This document shows, piece by piece, positions 55,538 through 59,678 of a stretch of DNA of 59,678 nucleotides. Source of the stretch: Perkinsus chesapeaki (Eukaryota; Perkinsozoa; Perkinsida; Perkinsidae); the NCBI GenBank assembly GCA_013115145.1, contig JAAPAO010000161.1, forward strand, positions 1 to 59,678, read 5' to 3'. A program made the position numbers and the translations under genes. Numbering within the stretch: the stretch's first letter is position 1; each line of letters opens with the position of its first letter. Under the pieces are notes generated by a model. It did no database searches, was not told the DNA's origin, and worked only from the letters and a program-made list of their open reading frames with translations.

Positions 55538-55976
55538 TTGTCAACATCACGTAATAGGCCGTTGATGAAGAAGGGCCAGGGCATGCGGCACTGTTTATGT
55601 CACAGCGCCGGTGTCAGTCACCGGTGAGCCCAGTAGAGATAGGTTTCTTGTTCATCCTTCTTCGTTTTCCCTGAAAGTATCGATCTGCCGGCCGCCGTGA
55701 ACTGTGCCAGTGTCGAGGCGACACTGCAACGTCGAATAGCATCCTCCCGATCATAACTTTGCATTGTGTTCGGGCGAATGGTCTGACCAATAGGAAATAC
55801 TGAGATAACCACAATGCCCAACTTGACTAAAACGCAACACAATTCGCTGTGCAAGACAACCATGCACTCCAGCATTACTCGTCAACCAACTCATACTCAT
55901 CCGGAAAGCAGATAAGTATTTCGTGTCGTTCGAGCTGCGGGTGTTTATGACAATGGTACCTAATGGAACTAGGGTC

Positions 55977-57593
55977 CTAGCGTGGAAACATCACAGCTTG
56001 CCCAAGAGGTTCCACTTGTTCTACAAAAGCTCTGTCTTCTGACCAAAAGTACATCTGTCCAAACAGAAACGGAATACTCCGCAAATTTACCATCGAATAC
56101 TCACTTGATTTTCGGCATAGATGAGAGGACGATCCCTCTTGATCGTCTCGCGCGCACCCATAGCCACTAAGTGCTCCATTCCTTCTACATCGATTTTGAG
56201 AAGATCTATCTTACGACTAAATGAGAACCTGAATAGCTTTCGATGACGGTATTATAGAAATCGAAACTTTATCGGTTGTTTACGAGTCTAAACTGCGAAT
56301 TGTGATGTTCTCTACTCCACTATAGGCAACCAGTGCCACTTCCTCAGCTTGCTGCTGTGATATTCGCATAGCTCCTGGGACTTTCATTATATATGATACA
56401 CGTGTAAGGATTACTCTCAAACAGTGCCTAGTGAAGAATGAGTGGGCTTACCCAAGTTGCTGATCCGGCTCAAACTAGGCGCCTGCACTTGCACAATACG
56501 CTCAGGGCCATCCTCACCGATCCCCACATTATATGTGTAAACGTTGGATAAACCATTCAAGACCTATACAAGCGAAAGCTAGCGAGGAGATGAGAGAATC
56601 AAGTTCACCAAGAAAGCATATGAAGTTTCCTGAGAGAGTTTAAACCTCCAATCCGAGTTTGCCGGAAGGCTCGGGAGAGATTACACTGAGCATCGGACTT
56701 GCTCGATTTAAGATATAAGTTAAAATGATTTTCGATTAAAAGCGGAAATCATTTTAGGATTAGTTGGTCGCGATCATCATAACCTGCTCAGGTACTATTG
56801 CCTACCACATTAGCCGTAAGGATTTGGTACATGTATCGGAAAGGCTCGAAGCAGTGGAGTTGTCCCGAGGGACCGAGCTTCTCAGCTAATGGAATGGAAT
56901 ATCTGAAGAGGTGACTCATTGAAGGCAAACCTTGGCTGACGTACGCCCCGACATTGGCACCGATCTCGACAACAGTCTGTCCTCGCTTGATATACGATAA
57001 TAGGAAGGATTCTTCTGTGGGATCGTATGTGCCGGTCATCTTCATGAATGCCGAAACAACATAGTCATTTCCAGGAAGGGCGAGAATCTGTTAGAGTGCA
57101 GTCGACGGAATGCCAGCAATCCTGCCGAGCTAGAGTTATATCCACGAACAGCTTGAGAATTTCGCCGTTTTCCCGGCATATATCGAGCTGAAGACCTACC
57201 CGAGTTGGGCTCAACTGACTTGAACGAGCTGTAATGAGCACGGGGAAATGGCGACCAATTACTGTGTCTGGGAATGGTGCCGGTAATGAGCGCAACAGGC
57301 TGCTGCAAAAGCCATACCTACAGGATCTCTGATGGTCCAGCAGTACAGGATACAACAGAGCCGGAGCTTACTTCTCATGGTCCCACGATTCACGCTGCAT
57401 CGTGCTATTGGCATCAATCCATATACCGAAAGTGAAGTCATGAATCTGCTAAGTACTACTAATCAAAGTCGGATAAATGAGGTACATCACTTACGAAGCT
57501 CAGACAGTTGTTATAGTCATCCTGCTGTGCACTCGAGGCCAAAATGAGGATTAAGAATACTAGATTATTTAGGAGGTTGGCAGGCTTTGGCAT
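55977..57593 (-). CDS. secreted FkbM-family methyltransferase, multi-exon
   Basis: An SAM-dependent methyltransferase of the FkbM type, usually acting on small molecules or sugars. The start at 57593 gives a signal peptide (PANLLNNLVFLILILASSAQQ) ending exon 1 at a GTAAGT donor. Exon 2 is IHDFTFGIWIDANSTMQRES, then YGFCSSLLRSLPAPFPD, LDICRENGEILKLF, a 58-nt intron, and ILALPGNDYVVSAFMKMTG. The SAM site is TVVEIGANVGAY (near 56970), followed by SGQLHCFEPFRYMYQIL (acidic residue E binding the ribose), VLNGLSNVYTYNVGIGEDG, and the family signature LLKIDVEGMEHLVAMGARETI (near 56190-56130). The last exon (MYFWSEDRAFVEQVEPLGQA) ends at TAG 55977. The signal peptide implies action in the secretory path. 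Confidence 0.88.
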
Positions 57594-57599
57594 GAGTCT

Positions 57600-59678
57600 T
57601 CAAAACTGCATTTGGTCGCTTGCATACCAAGCGTAGACCCTGGGCACGACAGAGAGGCGGAAGCTCCTAATTCAGTTCACTATACACTCTACGTGATGCG
57701 ACAGTTCCATGACGACCAGGACCTCATATCAGTTTAACAGGCTACCTGTATAATGGAAGTACACATTACAAAATGACGGAAAATATATACAGGTTACTTC
57801 AAGTAACTTACTTTACAAGTAAAGTCTGCCTGTTACTAGACTGGTTGTATTGGGTAAGATACCTTATGCTGTTTTCCAGCTATCTGGGGAGTGCGTAATG
57901 TATTGAACTCTGTAGGCGACTGTAGCTACGAGTTTTCGTCTGTTTAGTAACTTTTCGCTCGTCCCCCAACGGGTTGTGTGAATCAAATACACTGCAGTGA
58001 AGTTTATTTAAAGTACAGTGGTTGTACAGTAGACGAAATGACATATTTGGAGTCTCGCTCAGAGCTTCTTGAGTGGACTGAAACTAGAACAGAAGTTTTG
58101 GCGCAGGACGTGGACGCTCTCCAGTGGTATTCTTGAAGTACTTTGAAGTTCATGGGTAGTATTTTCTACAAATACCGTATTCACCACGATCCGCTGTTGT
58201 TTTCACTTATTCAGAGACTACTTGTTTTACTAAAAAAAACTCGTCAGCTAAGAAATGGTCAAAAAGATCGGTGGTGGCACCACCGTGGTGCTCACTGGGC
58301 GCCTAATGGGTCACGTATTACGTGGCTCACTCAATGGTATCAGTTTGATACCAGCAAGCAACTCAGTTTCAACTTAAAGAATGTTCCTATGGGCTCATCA
58401 GTGCCCTAATTTCAGAATAAAGAGTAGAAACACCACCTCGAAATCGCTTGGAACAGCGTAAAGCCGAACATAAATCATCTGAAATGATAGCAGACGGAAA
58501 TGGTATTACTGGATGACAAATCACTTACACGTGTGAGAATGCGCTGTCGCTGTACGTCACAATAGTCGAAGGACTGAACTTATGTGAATTTGACAAAGCG
58601 GGCGAGATTAACACCTGCCAAGGAGCGAAGCATGAAGTTTAGCAGATTGCATGCCTGCTGGAAAAGAGTTCACATTACTCGATAAGCCAACTACACGGAA
58701 CTGAGTCGTAACTTACTTAGTCGTAAGCGTAACGCGCAGTTTCGTACAGCTCATGAGAAACCGTCAGATATCTCGCATCACGCTACGGTGACACGATTCT
58801 AAAAGTCTGTCTGACTTCCTGAGACTCGAGCTGAGTCTGCACCTATTCGCTCAATGAAAGCCTATCATTGCTCAAATTGTTCAACTAGCCCTAGTCGAAC
58901 TATTTCAGCTACCCTCGCCTTCGTATAATATCGGAGCATGTATGCTGTAGTCTTTTGCTATGTAAACCGTCACTGTATGCAGTCACGGAGCATGCTGCTC
59001 TGATAAGTTTTTCAGGAAAACCTAGTCTTGTGTAACACAAGTTGTGTTGCTCGGATAATTTATACGTGAATCGGATAATTGAATTCCGGTCATAAGATTC
59101 TCTCCCATTTGCGCGCGCCCACGGATAATTGGTATATCGGATATTTGAATGATGGTCGGATATTTGAGATGCACGAGTCCGTCAGATATAAGAGTGCGCG
59201 CATCCGGATATATGGGTGCGGTTCTTCGGATCTTATTCGTAGAAATTGAACGCGGGTCGGATAATTTAATGATTTTCCGGATATTTGATGCGCGCCAGTC
59301 GGTAAAAGAGTGCGCGAGTCGGAAACATGACCGGGAAATGCTGTAGTTACTCGACAGCCGGGGATCGCCAAAAGTTGGTCTAGAGTGGATAGTCTAACTA
59401 AGCCATTTTGGACGTTGGACTATAATCTCAGATACACCAAAGTGGTGGTACTGAATTATTCTTTATTCACAACCAACTCAAAAAGTGAAGTGGTCTAGCT
59501 GGACAAAAAAAGTTAATCTTGCTTGAGTCGAGTTCGGTGGATCTTGCATAATCAACAACACATGGCCCGATAGACAGCTTATCACCCGCCAACGACAAGA
59601 CCCAGCAAAAGCATCAATAGCAAGACCCAACAAATAGAAAAATCCCATTCAATAAAGTGAGCTTATTCATTTCCGTTG
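57600..59678. other. gene-poor region with degenerate repeats
   Basis: Two kilobases without a recognisable gene. A plus-strand frame (58143-58409) has no family signal. Small hairpins occur near 57793-57807 (gttactt/aagtaac). The 59050-59320 part is a field of degenerate repeats, listed separately. Confidence 0.45.
59050..59325 (+). repeat. degenerate repeats built on cggatAWTTgA
   Basis: Around ten imperfect copies of tcggataattga / cggatatttga are spaced by about 15-40 bp. Several are followed by gcgc-rich spacers (tgcgcgcgccc, agagtgcgcgcatc, gatgcgcgccag, gagtgcgcgagtc). All copies lie in the same orientation. It looks like an old, diverged tandem array. Confidence 0.7.

Noticed and set aside
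55614-55875. Two overlapping minus-strand frames first taken as the 3' exons of the FkbM gene
   Set aside because: The FkbM reading frame ends cleanly at TAG 55977 after a good acceptor, and these frames show no family similarity.
59401-59411. agccattttgg, an 11-base match to the core of the dinoflagellate/Perkinsus spliced leader
   Set aside because: No donor GT, Sm site or SL RNA context follows, and an 11-mer match in 60 kb is weak.
1-59678. CRISPR arrays, integrated virus or complete transposon
   Set aside because: No spaced direct repeats of CRISPR type, no polymerase, integrase, transposase or capsid motifs, and no long terminal repeats were seen.

Overview
This is eukaryotic nuclear DNA from a compact, intron-rich protist genome. 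Coding sequence is repeatedly cut by GT-AG introns, many only about 40-58 nt long. Three complete tRNA genes are visible, one of them with a short intron. The gene content (eL13, myotubularin-like phosphatase, AMPK-beta-like protein, JmjC oxygenase, PPR proteins, and the flagella-linked protein PACRG) points to a flagellated unicellular eukaryote. An alveolate close to Perkinsus is my best guess. That is an inference from intron style and gene content, not a proven assignment. There is no sign of bacterial operons, CRISPR arrays, integrated viruses or complete transposons.

Layout. 1-5.4 kb: a higher-order minisatellite, tRNA-Ala, a BT1 folate/biopterin-type transporter (-) and an unassigned gene. 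5.4-11.3 kb: a coiled-coil protein, a 388-aa intronless protein and an AMPK-beta-like CBM48 protein, all on (-). 11.8-15.4 kb: a flavin-containing monooxygenase (-). 17.5-18.2 kb: ribosomal protein eL13 (+), one of few plus-strand genes. 18.5-25 kb: a JmjC oxygenase, a three-zinc-finger plus UBA protein and a multi-exon unknown gene, all (-). 25.2-29.3 kb: a myotubularin-like phosphatase whose introns hold a tRNA-Tyr and a perfect 20-bp minisatellite. 29.3-31.9 kb: an unknown gene and PACRG. 33-34 kb: a predicted mitochondrial membrane protein. 34.6-39.2 kb: a small secreted protein (-) and a LEA2-like membrane protein (+), each with a decayed paralogue at 37.9-39.2 kb. 40.5-46.7 kb: a cluster of small genes and PPR proteins (-). 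47.0-49.8 kb: an EEP-family deadenylase/phosphodiesterase (-) with a TATA-rich tandem repeat directly upstream. 50.3-53.1 kb: two unusual low-complexity proteins (-). 53.8-54.7 kb: a divergent Ras-like P-loop protein (+). 55.5 kb: tRNA-Thr. 56.0-57.6 kb: a secreted FkbM methyltransferase (-). 57.6-59.7 kb: gene-poor, with a degenerate repeat field.

Most genes lie on the minus strand, often head-to-tail with tens of bases between them, for example UBA protein stop 19453 to JmjC start 19388, and 45017 to 45002. They do not form one pathway; it is a housekeeping neighbourhood with several lineage-specific genes. Exon joins given as exact coordinates were worked out by hand from splice signals and reading frame. 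Ends marked approximate are not resolved.
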